Of a stretch of 64,000 nt of DNA, positions 27,425 to 36,014 are shown in pieces; the stretch's first letter is position 1, and each line of letters starts with the position of its first letter. Made by a program: the position numbers and the translations under genes. This stretch comes from Aquabacterium lacunae. Its GTDB lineage: Bacteria > Pseudomonadota > Gammaproteobacteria > Burkholderiales > Burkholderiaceae_C. The notes below the pieces were generated by a model. It searched no databases. It was given only the letters and a program-made list of their open reading frames with translations, and was not told the DNA's origin. The stretch spans positions 186,001 to 250,000 of the forward strand of contig NZ_SIXI01000002.1 of NCBI RefSeq assembly GCF_004310865.1. The letters are read 5' to 3'.

Positions 27425-29229
27425 TCGTCCACTTGAAGGATGGCCAGGAACGCTTCTTGGGGCACTTCGACAGAGCCCACCTGCTTCATGCGCTTTTTAC
27501 CGGCCTTTTGTTTTTCGAGCAGTTTCTTCTTGCGGGTGATGTCGCCGCCGTAGCATTTTGCCAGCACGTTCTTGCGCAAGGCCTTGATGTTTTCGCGGGC
27601 AATGATGTTGCCGCCAATGGCGGCCTGGATGGCCACGTCGTACATCTGGCGCGGGATCTGCTCGCGCATCTTGGCGGCCACGGCGCGGCCACGGTAGGCA
27701 CTTTGCGCGCGGTGCACGATGATCGACAGGGCATCGACGCGATCCCCGTTGATCATCAGGTCGACCTTGACCACGTCAGAGGCGCGGTACTCCTTGAACT
27801 CGTAGTCCATCGAGGCATAGCCGCGCGACACGCTCTTGAGCTTGTCGAAGAAGTCCAGCACGATCTCGGCCAGCGGCATGTCGTAGGTCAGCATGACCTG
27901 GCGACCGTGATAAGCCATGTTCAGCTGCACGCCACGCTTCTGGTTGGCCAGGGTCATGACCGGACCCACGTAATCTTGCGGCATGTACAGATGCACGGTG
28001 ACGATGGGCTCGCGGATCTCGTTGATCTTGGCCACCTCGGGCATCTTCGAGGGGTTCTCCACCTCGATGACTTCACCGCCGTTCAGCTCGACCTGATAGA
28101 CCACGCTGGGCGCTGTGGTGATCAGGTCCTGATCGAACTCGCGCTCCAGGCGCTCCTGCACGATCTCCATGTGCAGCAGGCCCAGGAAACCACAACGGAA
28201 GCCGAAGCCCAGAGCCTGCGACACCTCGGGCTCGTAACGCAGCGAGCTGTCGTTGAGCTTGAGCTTTTCCAGCGCGTCGCGCAGCTGGTCGTATTCACTG
28301 GCTTCTGTGGGGTACAGGCCGGCGAACACCTGCGGCTGGATCTCCTTGAAGCCGGGCAGCGGCTGCTCGGCAGGCCCAGCGTTGTTGGGCAGCTTCTTTT
28401 CCACCGTGATGGTGTCGCCCACCTTGGCCGCGGCCAGTTCCTTGATGCCGCAGATCACGAAGCCCACTTCGCCCGCATTGAGTTGCGGACGGTCCACCGA
28501 CTTGGGCGAGAACACGCCCAGGTGATCGATCGGGTACACCGAGTTGGTGGCCATCAGGCGAATGCGTTCACCCCTGCGCAGCACGCCGTCAACCACGCGC
28601 ACCAGCATCACCACGCCCACGTAGTTGTCGAACCAGGCGTCGATGATCATGGCGCGCGGCGGGCCTTCAGGGTCACCCTTGGGCGGGGGCATCTTGGCCA
28701 CCACGGCCTCGAGGATGTCTTCCACACCCATGCCGGTCTTGGCCGAACACGGAATGCCGTCCGTGGCGTCAATGCCGATCACATCTTCGATCTCGGCCTT
28801 GGCCCGGTCAGGGTCGGCCTGCGGCAGGTCCATCTTGTTGAGGACCGGGATCACTTCCACGCCGAGGTCGAGCGCGGTGTAGCAGTTGGCCACCGTCTGC
28901 GCTTCCACACCCTGGCTGGCGTCGACCACCAGCAGCGCACCTTCACAGGCCGACAGCGAACGCGAGACTTCGTACGAGAAGTCGACGTGACCCGGGGTGT
29001 CGATCAGGTTGAGGTTGTAGACCTTGCCGTCGCGCGCCTTGTACTCCAGGGCTGCGGTCTGAGCCTTGATGGTGATGCCGCGCTCTTTCTCGATGTCCAT
29101 CGAGTCCAGCACCTGGGCTTCCATCTCGCGGTCACTCAGGCCGCCACAGCGTTGAATGATGCGGTCGGCCAGGGTGGATTTTCCGTGGTCGATGTGGGCA
29201 ATGATCGAGAAATTGCGGATGTGGTTCAT
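27421..29229 (-). CDS. lepA: elongation factor 4 (LepA)
   Basis: LepA (EF4) is a ribosome-associated GTPase. The 602 residues start [19 protein letters not shown] and contain the switch and G motifs [19 protein letters not shown] and [11 protein letters not shown]. The C-terminus has the EF4-specific domain with [19 protein letters not shown]. The start at 29229 is fixed by homology. It has no Shine-Dalgarno: the bases before it are a T-run and a hairpin (29230-29264). Confidence 0.97.
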   Translation of the reverse strand: MNHIRNFSIIAHIDHGKSTLADRIIQRCGGLSDREMEAQVLDSMDIEKERGITIKAQTAALEYKARDGKVYNLNLIDTPGHVDFSYEVSRSLSACEGALLVVDASQGVEAQTVANCYTALDLGVEVIPVLNKMDLPQADPDRAKAEIEDVIGIDATDGIPCSAKTGMGVEDILEAVVAKMPPPKGDPEGPPRAMIIDAWFDNYVGVVMLVRVVDGVLRRGERIRLMATNSVYPIDHLGVFSPKSVDRPQLNAGEVGFVICGIKELAAAKVGDTITVEKKLPNNAGPAEQPLPGFKEIQPQVFAGLYPTEASEYDQLRDALEKLKLNDSSLRYEPEVSQALGFGFRCGFLGLLHMEIVQERLEREFDQDLITTAPSVVYQVELNGGEVIEVENPSKMPEVAKINEIREPIVTVHLYMPQDYVGPVMTLANQKRGVQLNMAYHGRQVMLTYDMPLAEIVLDFFDKLKSVSRGYASMDYEFKEYRASDVVKVDLMINGDRVDALSIIVHRAQSAYRGRAVAAKMREQIPRQMYDVAIQAAIGGNIIARENIKALRKNVLAKCYGGDITRKKKLLEKQKAGKKRMKQVGSVEVPQEAFLAILQVDD

Positions 29230-29264
29230 AAAAAAAAGGCACGTCCAAAAAAGAGACGCGCCTT
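29230..29264 (-). terminator. terminator-like hairpin touching the lepA start codon
   Basis: Read on the minus strand, a 10-base-pair stem (arms 29255-29264 and 29236-29245, one G-U pair) with a 9-base loop is followed by eight T (29237-29230) and then at once the lepA ATG. It has the form of an intrinsic terminator or attenuator in the lepA leader. Confidence 0.6.
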
Positions 29265-29301
29265 CCAACAAAAACGTATGGCAACTGCTTGTTGGGCTTT
29301 C

Positions 29302-29330
29302 ATTGTAGCCAAAAGCATCTGCCAGCAAGT
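29302..29330 (-). promoter_or_regulatory. candidate lepA promoter
   Basis: On the minus strand TACAAT (29307-29302) is preceded by TTGCTG with 15-base spacing, or ACTTGC with 17. A transcript from here would have a leader of about 65 bases holding the hairpin before lepA. Confidence 0.45.
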
Positions 29331-29377
29331 CGGTTTCAGGGGTGACAGGGCTTGGGCAGAACCCACCAGAAAACAAG

Positions 29378-29397
29378 TTGTCAACAAGTTATCCACA
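29378..29397 (+). promoter_or_regulatory. tandem DnaA-box-like nonamers
   Basis: TTATCCACA (29389-29397) is an exact DnaA-box consensus. It is preceded 2 bases earlier by the related TTGTCAACA (29378-29386), and another relative, TTATCAACA, is at 29529-29537. All are in the lepA-mucD spacer. The match is exact; binding is unproven. Confidence 0.4.
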
Positions 29398-29490
29398 ACC
29401 CTGATCGCACACCCCGAAGTGAGCGCGAAGCCGCGATTGTAGCGGACCCCCTCCTCTTTCTCGGGCTGACACATGCACTGACAGTGAAAC

Positions 29491-29517
29491 GGGGGCCTGC
29501 CGCTACCGACGGCCCCC
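29491..29517 (-). terminator. GC-rich stem-loop after mucD
   Basis: A GGGGGCC/GGCCCCC stem with a 13-base loop lies about 85 bases past the mucD stop. T-tracts on both sides are short (GTTTC on the minus side, CTCTTTT on the plus side), so it is a probable but imperfect terminator for mucD. The rest of the 29230-29602 spacer holds only the elements listed here. Confidence 0.4.
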
Positions 29518-29602
29518 CCTCTTTTCAGTTATCAACAGCACCGCGCGCCTGTTGCCAGGGCGCCATAGCCCCAGCACGGCACAGGGAATTGCCGCTTGAG
29601 TG

Positions 29603-31153
29603 TCAACGCTCCGGGCGGATCAGCACGTAGCCGGTCGAGTCGCTGCGGCGCACCAGCAGCGGAATGGTTTTCTGGCGGTCGACCCTGGCCAGCACGGCTT
29701 CGAACTGACGCACATTGTCGATCTGGGCGTTGGCCATCTGCAGGATGACATCACCGGCGCGCAGGCCAGCGGTTTCGCTGGGTCCATCCACATCCTGCAC
29801 CAGCACACCGCCTTGCACCTTCAGCTCGCGCTTTTGTTCGGCAGAAAGCTCGGCCAGCGTCAGGCCCAGCGCCGACTTCGCCAGTGCGGCCTCAGCCGGC
29901 TTGGCAGGCTGCTGCTTGGCCTCAGCGGCCTTCTGTGCCGGCTCGAGTTCGACGATGCCCACATTCAGGTCCTTGTAGGCACCCCGTCGGAACACCGTGA
30001 CCACGCCCTTGCTGCCGGGCTTGGTGCTCCCAACAAGGCGCGGCAGATCGCCGGCCTTTTCCACCGGTTGACCGTTGAACTTGACGATCACGTCGCCGGC
30101 CTCAATGCCAGCCTTGTCGGCAGGACCTCCAGGCTCGACCATTCGCACGACCGCACCTTCTGGCTTCTTGAGGCCCAGTGACTCGGCCAACTCCTTGGAG
30201 ATGGGCTCGATCTGCACCCCGATGCGGCCGCGGGTGACCTTGCCATTGGCTCGCAACTGGTCGGCCACCTTCATGGCATCGTCGATGGGGATGGAGAAGG
30301 AAATGCCCTGGAAGCCGCCTGAGCGACTCAGGATCTGGGAGTTGATGCCCACCACCTCGCCGCGCATGTTGATCAAAGGTCCACCCGAGTTACCGGGGTT
30401 CACCGCCACATCGGTCTGGATGAAGCGAATTTCTTCGCCGGTGTCGCGAGACTTGGCACTCACGATGCCAGCCGTGACGGTGTTCTCCAGACCAAAGGGC
30501 GAACCGATGGCCATGACCCACTCACCCACCCTCAGACGGCCAGCCTCACCAATGCGCACCGCCGGCAGGCTGGACGCTTCGATCTTGACAACAGCCACGT
30601 CGGTGCGCTTGTCGGCGCCGATCACCTTGGCCTTGAATTCTCGCTTGTCGGTCAGGGTGACGTACACCTCGTCAGCGCCTTCGATCACGTGGGCATTGGT
30701 CATGACGTAGCCGTCAGAGGTCAGCATGAAGCCTGAGCCCACACCGCGCGGGCGCTCTTCGCCTTTTCCTTCCCCGTTCTTTTTGTTGTTGCCACGAGGT
30801 TGCGCGGGCTGACCGGGCATGGGCGTGCCAAAGAAGCGGCGGAAGAACTCCTGCATCTGCTCGTCCATGGGGTTGGCTTCTGCGCCACCCACGTTCACGC
30901 GCTGCGTGGTGCGGATGTTGACCACAGAGGGCCCCACCCGCTCGACCAGCTGGGTGAAATCAGGCAGGCCACTGACCACATTGGGGGACGCGACCTGAGT
31001 GCCCTGGGCACTCAGCGGTGCGTTCTGCTGCGCCTGAATCGGGTGAGGAAACAGGCTGGAGCTCAACACGAACCCCACTGCGGACACCACCGCCCCCACG
31101 ACCAGGGTGCGGCGAACCACTTGATGCTGGAAGATGCTCGACGAAGTCGACAT
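29603..31153 (-). CDS. mucD: Do-type (DegP/MucD) periplasmic serine protease
   Basis: This HtrA-family protease/chaperone removes damaged envelope proteins. The 516 residues begin with a signal region (RRTLVVGAVVSAVGFVLSSS). The trypsin-like domain carries the triad His in TNAHVIEGAD, Asp in DKRTDVAVVKIE and Ser in NPGNSGGPLIN. Two PDZ domains follow (about 300-390 and 420-510). The ATG at 31153 has AAGG 7 bases upstream and is preferred over 31159. It lies downstream of rpoE-rseA but behind a strong terminator. Confidence 0.94.
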   Translation of the reverse strand: MSTSSSIFQHQVVRRTLVVGAVVSAVGFVLSSSLFPHPIQAQQNAPLSAQGTQVASPNVVSGLPDFTQLVERVGPSVVNIRTTQRVNVGGAEANPMDEQMQEFFRRFFGTPMPGQPAQPRGNNKKNGEGKGEERPRGVGSGFMLTSDGYVMTNAHVIEGADEVYVTLTDKREFKAKVIGADKRTDVAVVKIEASSLPAVRIGEAGRLRVGEWVMAIGSPFGLENTVTAGIVSAKSRDTGEEIRFIQTDVAVNPGNSGGPLINMRGEVVGINSQILSRSGGFQGISFSIPIDDAMKVADQLRANGKVTRGRIGVQIEPISKELAESLGLKKPEGAVVRMVEPGGPADKAGIEAGDVIVKFNGQPVEKAGDLPRLVGSTKPGSKGVVTVFRRGAYKDLNVGIVELEPAQKAAEAKQQPAKPAEAALAKSALGLTLAELSAEQKRELKVQGGVLVQDVDGPSETAGLRAGDVILQMANAQIDNVRQFEAVLARVDRQKTIPLLVRRSDSTGYVLIRPER

Positions 31154-31327
31154 GGACATACCTTGGATCCAGAAAGTTTGGATGGTGGACACGTAACGTG
31201 TGACTCTGCCACGGCGCTGACAGTTCATTCATGCGGGTTGGCGACATGCAACTTTGCATTTCGCATGCACAGCCGCACAGGCAAGGCCCCAAGCTACAGC
31301 GTGGTATCAGATGGAGGCACCTCACAC

Positions 31328-31357
31328 AAAAAAAAGAGCACCCGGTGACGGGTGCTC
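31328..31357 (-). terminator. intrinsic terminator after rseA
   Basis: On the minus strand a perfect 9-base-pair stem GAGCACCCG/CGGGTGCTC with a 4-base loop (31357-31336) is followed by eight T (31335-31328). It lies 37 bases past the rseA stop and separates rpoE-rseA from mucD. The remaining spacer to 31153 shows no gene. Confidence 0.9.
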
Positions 31358-31393
31358 AAAAACATGTGGAGGAGAGACAAGCAATTCAGCGCT

Positions 31394-32146
31394 TCAGGGG
31401 GCGCTGGCCCCGAAAGAAACCGGTTGGACCTGGGCGCCACTGAGGCTTCGACTGGCGCCCATTTCGCGCTGGGCAGCCATGAGCTGATCCAGCTGGTCAT
31501 CGCGCATCAGCACGAGGTAATTGCGACGCCCCTCCGCTTTTTCAGTGAAAGACGGCGCAGCATCTGACAAACCCACCTTGTGGGTGTTGAGACCCAGCAT
31601 CATGCCATCGGCCTGAAACCCTTGTGCCAGCGACAAGCCTGCATTCGGCACGGGCGTGACTGCCTGGGCGACGGTGTCCGCCGACGTCCCGGTCACGGCA
31701 TCGCCATTGACCATGGAAACCACAGCCGACAGAACCATCACGAAACCAGCTGCGACAGAGATGGGACCGGACCACCGACGACGGCGCAACTCGCGAGCAG
31801 CATCCAGCGAGACCACATGGGGCGTTGGAGCCACCACCTCGGGCATTTGAAAGGCCTGGGCCTGTTGCACGGCCACGGCAGCCTGAGGGGCCAGCACGAC
31901 AGGCTCGGCATCGAGACGACTCCGCAGGCTGGACAGGAAATCGGCATCGGTGCGCCCACCTCGGGCCATGCCTTCGGCGCGGAGGGCGTCACCGATCAGC
32001 TGGTAGGTGCTCCAGCGCTGGCGGGCTTCCGGTTGATCGCGCCAAGCCAGCACCGCGCGTTGCACTTCGCGGTCGGTGGCTTCGTTGTCGACCAGGGCCG
32101 ACAGGGATTCGAAGGAGATTGCGTCGTCTTGCGAGCGGTCTGCCAT
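31394..32146 (-). CDS. rseA: sigma-E anti-sigma factor RseA-like
   Basis: RseA is an inner-membrane protein that sequesters sigma-E in the cytoplasm until cleaved under envelope stress. The 250 residues start with the anti-sigma domain (ESLSALVDNEATDREVQRAV, then WSTYQLIGDALR). A membrane helix at about 128-148 (GPISVAAGFVMVLSAVVSMV) and a periplasmic tail follow. It lies 120 bases downstream of rpoE. The RseB gene that normally follows is absent. Confidence 0.88.
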   Translation of the reverse strand: MADRSQDDAISFESLSALVDNEATDREVQRAVLAWRDQPEARQRWSTYQLIGDALRAEGMARGGRTDADFLSSLRSRLDAEPVVLAPQAAVAVQQAQAFQMPEVVAPTPHVVSLDAARELRRRRWSGPISVAAGFVMVLSAVVSMVNGDAVTGTSADTVAQAVTPVPNAGLSLAQGFQADGMMLGLNTHKVGLSDAAPSFTEKAEGRRNYLVLMRDDQLDQLMAAQREMGASRSLSGAQVQPVSFGASAP

Positions 32147-32266
32147 GCGTCACCTCGTCTGGGATTCAGGGGCCTGGCATGACCCCGCATGGTGACTAGA
32201 CGCCCTGATTGCAGAAAAGTTCAACCGGGTTTCGACAAATTTTCACAACCAAGGGTTACCCCCTGG

Positions 32267-32965
32267 TTACCAGCGCTGTCCCTGGCGCGTGTCCAGCAGT
32301 GGACGCAGCTTCTGAGCGATCGATTCGCGCGCACGGAATATGCGGGAGCGCACGGTGCCGATGGGGCAATTCATGAGCTCGGCAATTTCTTCGTAGCTCA
32401 GGCCTTCGATTTCGCGCAGGGTGATCGCCTGGCGCAGGTCTTCCGACAGGGCCTCAATGGCCTGGTTGACCGTGTCGGCGATCTGCCGCGTGGCCAGCAC
32501 CGACTCAGGCGTTTCACCATCGGTGATGTCGTGCTCGACGCGCGGGCCGTCGTCATCGTCATCGCCATGCCCACCCAGGGCCGATTCGGTGAGCACCGGG
32601 TCGCGTTTGAGTTGCACCATGGCCTTCTTGGCCGTGTTCACCCCGATGCGATAGAGCCAGGTGTAGAACGCGCTTTCACCGCGAAACTGCGGCAAGGCCT
32701 TGTAGGCACGGATGAAGGTTTCCTGGGTGATGTCTTCCACCAGATCGACATCGCGCACCATGCGCGCGATCAGGCGTTCGATGCGGCGGCGGTACTTGAC
32801 CACCAGCATCTCGAACGCCCGCTGGTCACCACGCTGAACACGTTGTACCAGCGGTGCGTCGACATCGACAAAGGGCTGGGGAGCGGCCACGGCGTCGAGG
32901 TCACCGCCCACGAGCCCCATACCCTCCGGAAGACCGTTGGTGGGGCCCTCACCCGACTGGCTCAC
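32267..32965 (-). CDS. rpoE: RNA polymerase sigma factor RpoE (sigma-24)
   Basis: This is an extracytoplasmic-function sigma factor for envelope stress. Region 2 (AFEMLVVKYRRRIERLIARM, then DITQETFIRAYKALPQFRGE) and region 4 (LREIEGLSYEEIAELMNCPI then GTVRSRIFRARE) are clear. An acidic linker (DDDDDGPRVEHDITDGETPE) separates them. I chose the GTG at 32965 (232 aa) because GGAGG lies 5 bases upstream and it overlaps the stop of the preceding membrane-protein gene by 4 bases. The N-terminus is about 35 residues longer than in E. coli. Confidence 0.94.
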   Translation of the reverse strand: MSQSGEGPTNGLPEGMGLVGGDLDAVAAPQPFVDVDAPLVQRVQRGDQRAFEMLVVKYRRRIERLIARMVRDVDLVEDITQETFIRAYKALPQFRGESAFYTWLYRIGVNTAKKAMVQLKRDPVLTESALGGHGDDDDDGPRVEHDITDGETPESVLATRQIADTVNQAIEALSEDLRQAITLREIEGLSYEEIAELMNCPIGTVRSRIFRARESIAQKLRPLLDTRQGQRW

Positions 32966-33549
32966 GCACGCCTCCGCCGAGAGGCCACCTCGGCAGGGTG
33001 ACCCTGACCTGGGGTGGAGGGGAAGCGAGTTGACTGCACCAGAGCACTTTCGGAATCGGAATGTCCCGATGATGCCACTGCTTGCCCCTTTCCGTGAAAG
33101 AGTCGCCACCTCAATGGTGGCGAAAGCTGCTCGGCAGACACCAGCCGCCAGTGCCAGCGCCCCCCAATGCGGCAGCGCAGCCACAACCAGGGCCCGATGT
33201 CGGCCAGCACCTGCACACGCGCTGGCGTGCCCTGGGGTGTGAACCAGCCGGCACGGAAATCGTCATGGGCAGGCACCCAGTGCAGCTCAATGGGCAAGGC
33301 CTCCAGCAGGTGGCGCACCTGGCGCTGAACCTCCAGGGCCCACAACCCCAGCACGGTCAGCGACACGGGGATGGCCACCACGGCCATGCGCCCCTTGAAG
33401 ATGTCCCACATCAGGGAGACCCACCAGGCAGTGGCCACCGTGGCCAGCACCGCACAAAGCACCCGAAAGACGAACACCTGCCGCGCCGACGGCGCAGGCA
33501 GGTGCCAGGTCAGGGTCTGAGCCCTGTGATCGTTCGGTGTGTCGGGCAT
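32962..33549 (-). CDS. YgfX-like small membrane protein
   Basis: This 195-residue protein has two adjacent hydrophobic segments (about 24-48 and 54-72). A soluble domain rich in Trp and Arg follows (WLWLRCRIGGRWHWRL, then LSPPLRWRLF). The layout resembles the YgfX/CptA membrane family often found next to rpoE in betaproteobacteria. Placement in the family is by size and pattern only. Its stop overlaps the rpoE start, so the two are co-translated. Confidence 0.65.
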   Translation of the reverse strand: MPDTPNDHRAQTLTWHLPAPSARQVFVFRVLCAVLATVATAWWVSLMWDIFKGRMAVVAIPVSLTVLGLWALEVQRQVRHLLEALPIELHWVPAHDDFRAGWFTPQGTPARVQVLADIGPWLWLRCRIGGRWHWRLVSAEQLSPPLRWRLFHGKGQAVASSGHSDSESALVQSTRFPSTPGQGHPAEVASRRRRA

Positions 33550-33624
33550 GTCGATCGGTCAGACCCTGGCGCCCAAGCCCGCAGCGCCAGTGTCAACGCA
33601 GGCTGCAAGCAGCCGGAAGGCTCA

Positions 33625-34869
33625 TCAGACGCGCTTGAACACCAGCGAGCCGTTGGTGCCACCGAAGCCGAAGTTGTTCTTCAGCGCCGCATCGATCTTC
33701 ATCTCGCGGGCGGTGTTGGCACAGTAGTCCAGGTCACATTCCGGGTCTTGGTTGAAGATGTTGATAGTGGGGGGCGACACCTGATGGTGGATGGCCAGCA
33801 CGGTGAACACCGACTCGATGCCACCGGCACCACCCAGCAGGTGGCCGGTCATGGACTTGGTCGAGTTGACGACCAGGTTCCTGGCATGGGCACCGAAGGT
33901 GTTCTTGATGGCGTTGGTCTCGTTGACGTCGCCCAGCGGCGTGGAGGTGCCGTGGGCGTTCAGGTACTGGATCTCGTCGGCGTTGACGCCAGCATTGCGA
34001 AGCGCTGCCTGCATGGACCGGCTGGGGCCGTTCACATCAGGAGCGGTCATGTGGAAGGCGTCGGCACTCATGCCGAAACCGGCCACCTCGGCGTAAATGC
34101 GCGCACCGCGGGCCTTGGCGTGCTCGTACTCTTCGAGCACCATCACGCCAGCGCCTTCGCCCAGCACGAAGCCGTCACGGTCTTTGTCCCAGGGGCGAGA
34201 AGCCGTCTTGGGGTCGTCGTTGCGGCTCGACAGGGCGCGGGCGGCGGCAAAGCCACCGATGCCCAGCGGCGAGACGGTCGATTCGGCACCACCGGCCACC
34301 ATGACGTCGGCATCGCCGTATTCGATCATGCGGGCGGCCTGACCGATGCTGTGCAGGCCCGTGGTACAGGCGGTCACGATGGCCAGGTTGGGACCCTTGA
34401 AACCGCAATGGATGGACACATGACCCGAGATCATGTTGATGATGGAAGCCGGCACAAAGAACGGCGAGATGCGGCGCGGGCCCTTCTCGGTGTAGTCCTT
34501 GTGGGTGGCTTCGATCATGGGCAGGCCGCCAATGCCGGAGCCGACCATGCAGCCAATGCGTTCGGCCAGTTCGGGGCTCAGGGCTTCGCCTGTGGGCAGA
34601 CCGGCATCCTGCACGGCCTGCAGCGACGCTGCCAGACCGAAGTGAATGAAGGTGTCCATGTGGCGGGCTTCCTTGGCGGGGATGTAATCCTCGATCTTGA
34701 AGCCCTTGACCTCACCGGCAAACCGGGTGGCCATGGCAGAGGCATCGAACCGGGTGATGGTGTCGATGCCGGACTGTCCGGCCACAAGGTTCTGCCAGGA
34801 CTCGGCCACCGTGTTGCCCACAGGTGTGACGAGGCCCAGGCCGGTGACGACGACGCGACGACGGGTCAT
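33625..34869 (-). CDS. fabF: beta-ketoacyl-ACP synthase II
   Basis: FabF elongates fatty acids by condensing malonyl-ACP with acyl-ACP. The 414-residue thiolase-fold protein has the catalytic Cys in [17 protein letters not shown] and the two His in [12 protein letters not shown] and [14 protein letters not shown]. It starts [19 protein letters not shown] and ends [12 protein letters not shown]. It follows acpP on the same strand, the standard acpP-fabF order. Confidence 0.97.
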   Translation of the reverse strand: MTRRRVVVTGLGLVTPVGNTVAESWQNLVAGQSGIDTITRFDASAMATRFAGEVKGFKIEDYIPAKEARHMDTFIHFGLAASLQAVQDAGLPTGEALSPELAERIGCMVGSGIGGLPMIEATHKDYTEKGPRRISPFFVPASIINMISGHVSIHCGFKGPNLAIVTACTTGLHSIGQAARMIEYGDADVMVAGGAESTVSPLGIGGFAAARALSSRNDDPKTASRPWDKDRDGFVLGEGAGVMVLEEYEHAKARGARIYAEVAGFGMSADAFHMTAPDVNGPSRSMQAALRNAGVNADEIQYLNAHGTSTPLGDVNETNAIKNTFGAHARNLVVNSTKSMTGHLLGGAGGIESVFTVLAIHHQVSPPTINIFNQDPECDLDYCANTAREMKIDAALKNNFGFGGTNGSLVFKRV

Positions 34870-34900
34870 GTGCAGAGATTAAATGATTGAATACAGACAA

Positions 34901-34914
34901 GGCCCCGAAGGGCC
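34901..34914 (-). repeat. small UUCG-type hairpin between acpP and fabF
   Basis: On the minus strand a GGCCC-TTCG-GGGCC stem-loop follows the acpP stop by about 18 bases. There is no long T-tract. It may stabilise the abundant acpP mRNA or partly reduce readthrough into fabF. Confidence 0.4.
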
Positions 34915-34932
34915 CTGCGCGCATGAAGAAGA

Positions 34933-35172
34933 TCAGGCCTTGGCGTGTGCCTTGGCGTAATCGATCGCCAGTTGCACGGTGGTGATCTTTTCAGCTTCTT
35001 CGTCGGGGATCTCGATGCCGAACTCGTCTTCGAGGGCCATCACCAGTTCGACGGTGTCCAGGGAGTCTGCGCCCAGGTCGGCCACGAAGGCCTTTTCGTT
35101 GGTGACTTCAGACTCGGCCACACCGAGTTGTTCGGCAATGATCTTCTTGACGCGTGCTTCGATATCGCTCAT
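34933..35172 (-). CDS. acpP: acyl carrier protein
   Basis: This is the 79-residue acidic four-helix carrier of growing fatty acyl chains. Ser37 in [20 protein letters not shown] receives the phosphopantetheine arm from AcpS (gene at 22259). The ATG at 35172 has a strong Shine-Dalgarno (GGAGG) upstream. A -10-like TAGAAT and an inverted repeat precede it, suggesting its own promoter within the fab cluster. Confidence 0.97.
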   Translation of the reverse strand: MSDIEARVKKIIAEQLGVAESEVTNEKAFVADLGADSLDTVELVMALEDEFGIEIPDEEAEKITTVQLAIDYAKAHAKA

Positions 35173-35203
35173 GACTCCTCCAGGAGGGTGAAAAACAGGG
35201 GTG

Positions 35204-35242
35204 ATTCTACCGGCTGAAACAAGACAATACGTTTTCAGCCGG
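35204..35242 (-). promoter_or_regulatory. acpP promoter candidate with overlapping inverted repeat
   Basis: On the minus strand TAGAAT (35209-35204) lies 31 bases before the acpP ATG. Directly upstream is a perfect 10-base inverted repeat, CCGGCTGAAA (35210-35219) and TTTCAGCCGG (35233-35242), with a 13-base centre. It occupies the -35/-10 spacer. No good -35 is visible and no T-run follows, so an operator fits better than a terminator. Confidence 0.45.
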
Positions 35243-35279
35243 AGCGGATGAAAAAGAGGCTCCCCTTGCAAGGCCTCGA

Positions 35280-36014
35280 TCACATGAACATGCCACCGTT
35301 GACGTGCATTTCCGTCCCGGTGATGTAAGCGGCCTTGTCCGAGGCCAGGAAGGCCACGGCTTCGGCAATGTCTTCCGGCTGGCCCAGACGGCCCAGCGGG
35401 ATCTGCGCCTTCAGCGCGGTGTGCTGCTCTTCCGACAGGGACTTGGTCATGTCGGTGTCGATGAAACCCGGGGCCACGCAGTTGACCGTGATGTTGCGGC
35501 TGCCCAGCTCGCGGGCCAGCGCGCGGGTCATGCCGGCCACACCCGCCTTGGCGGCGGCGTAGTTGGCCTGGCCAGGGTTGCCGCTGGCACCCACCACCGA
35601 GGTGATGTTGACGATGCGGCCAAAGCGCTGCTTCATCATGGGGCGCATGACGGCGCGGGCGCAACGGAACACGGCCTTGAGGTTGGTGTCCAGCACGGCG
35701 TCCCAGTCGTCGTCCTTCATGCGCATGGCCAGGGTGTCGCGGGTGATGCCGGCGTTGTTCACCAGCACGTGCAGGCCGCCGTATTCCTTGACGATGCCGT
35801 CGATCAGGGCTTCAACGGCTGCGCCGTCGTTCACATTCAGCACGACGCCCTTGCTGCCCTCATGGGCCGACAAGGCCGCCGAGATGTTCTGCGCGCCGCC
35901 TTCCGAGGTGGCGGTGCCGATGACCTTGAAGCCCTGCTGGGCCAGGGTGGCGGCGATGGCGGCGCCAATGCCGCGGCTGGCGCCGGTGACCAGTGCAATG
36001 CGGGGGGTGCTCAT
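35280..36014 (-). CDS. fabG: 3-oxoacyl-ACP reductase
   Basis: FabG is an NADPH-dependent short-chain dehydrogenase that reduces 3-ketoacyl-ACP. The 244 residues show the cofactor loop [22 protein letters not shown] and the catalytic Ser/Tyr/Lys region with [10 protein letters not shown]. It ends in the usual [13 protein letters not shown]. The start overlaps the fabD stop by 4 bases. Confidence 0.97.
   Translation of the reverse strand: MSTPRIALVTGASRGIGAAIAATLAQQGFKVIGTATSEGGAQNISAALSAHEGSKGVVLNVNDGAAVEALIDGIVKEYGGLHVLVNNAGITRDTLAMRMKDDDWDAVLDTNLKAVFRCARAVMRPMMKQRFGRIVNITSVVGASGNPGQANYAAAKAGVAGMTRALARELGSRNITVNCVAPGFIDTDMTKSLSEEQHTALKAQIPLGRLGQPEDIAEAVAFLASDKAAYITGTEMHVNGGMFM

Noticed and set aside
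29378..29537. Replication origin
   Set aside because: Only three DnaA-like nonamers, no AT-rich unwinding tract and no dnaA, dnaN or rpmH nearby; L32 is not L34.
31153..31228. Longer mucD start at 31228 or at 31159
   Set aside because: The ATG at 31153 has AAGG at good spacing and leads straight into the signal region; the upstream part is not signal-like.
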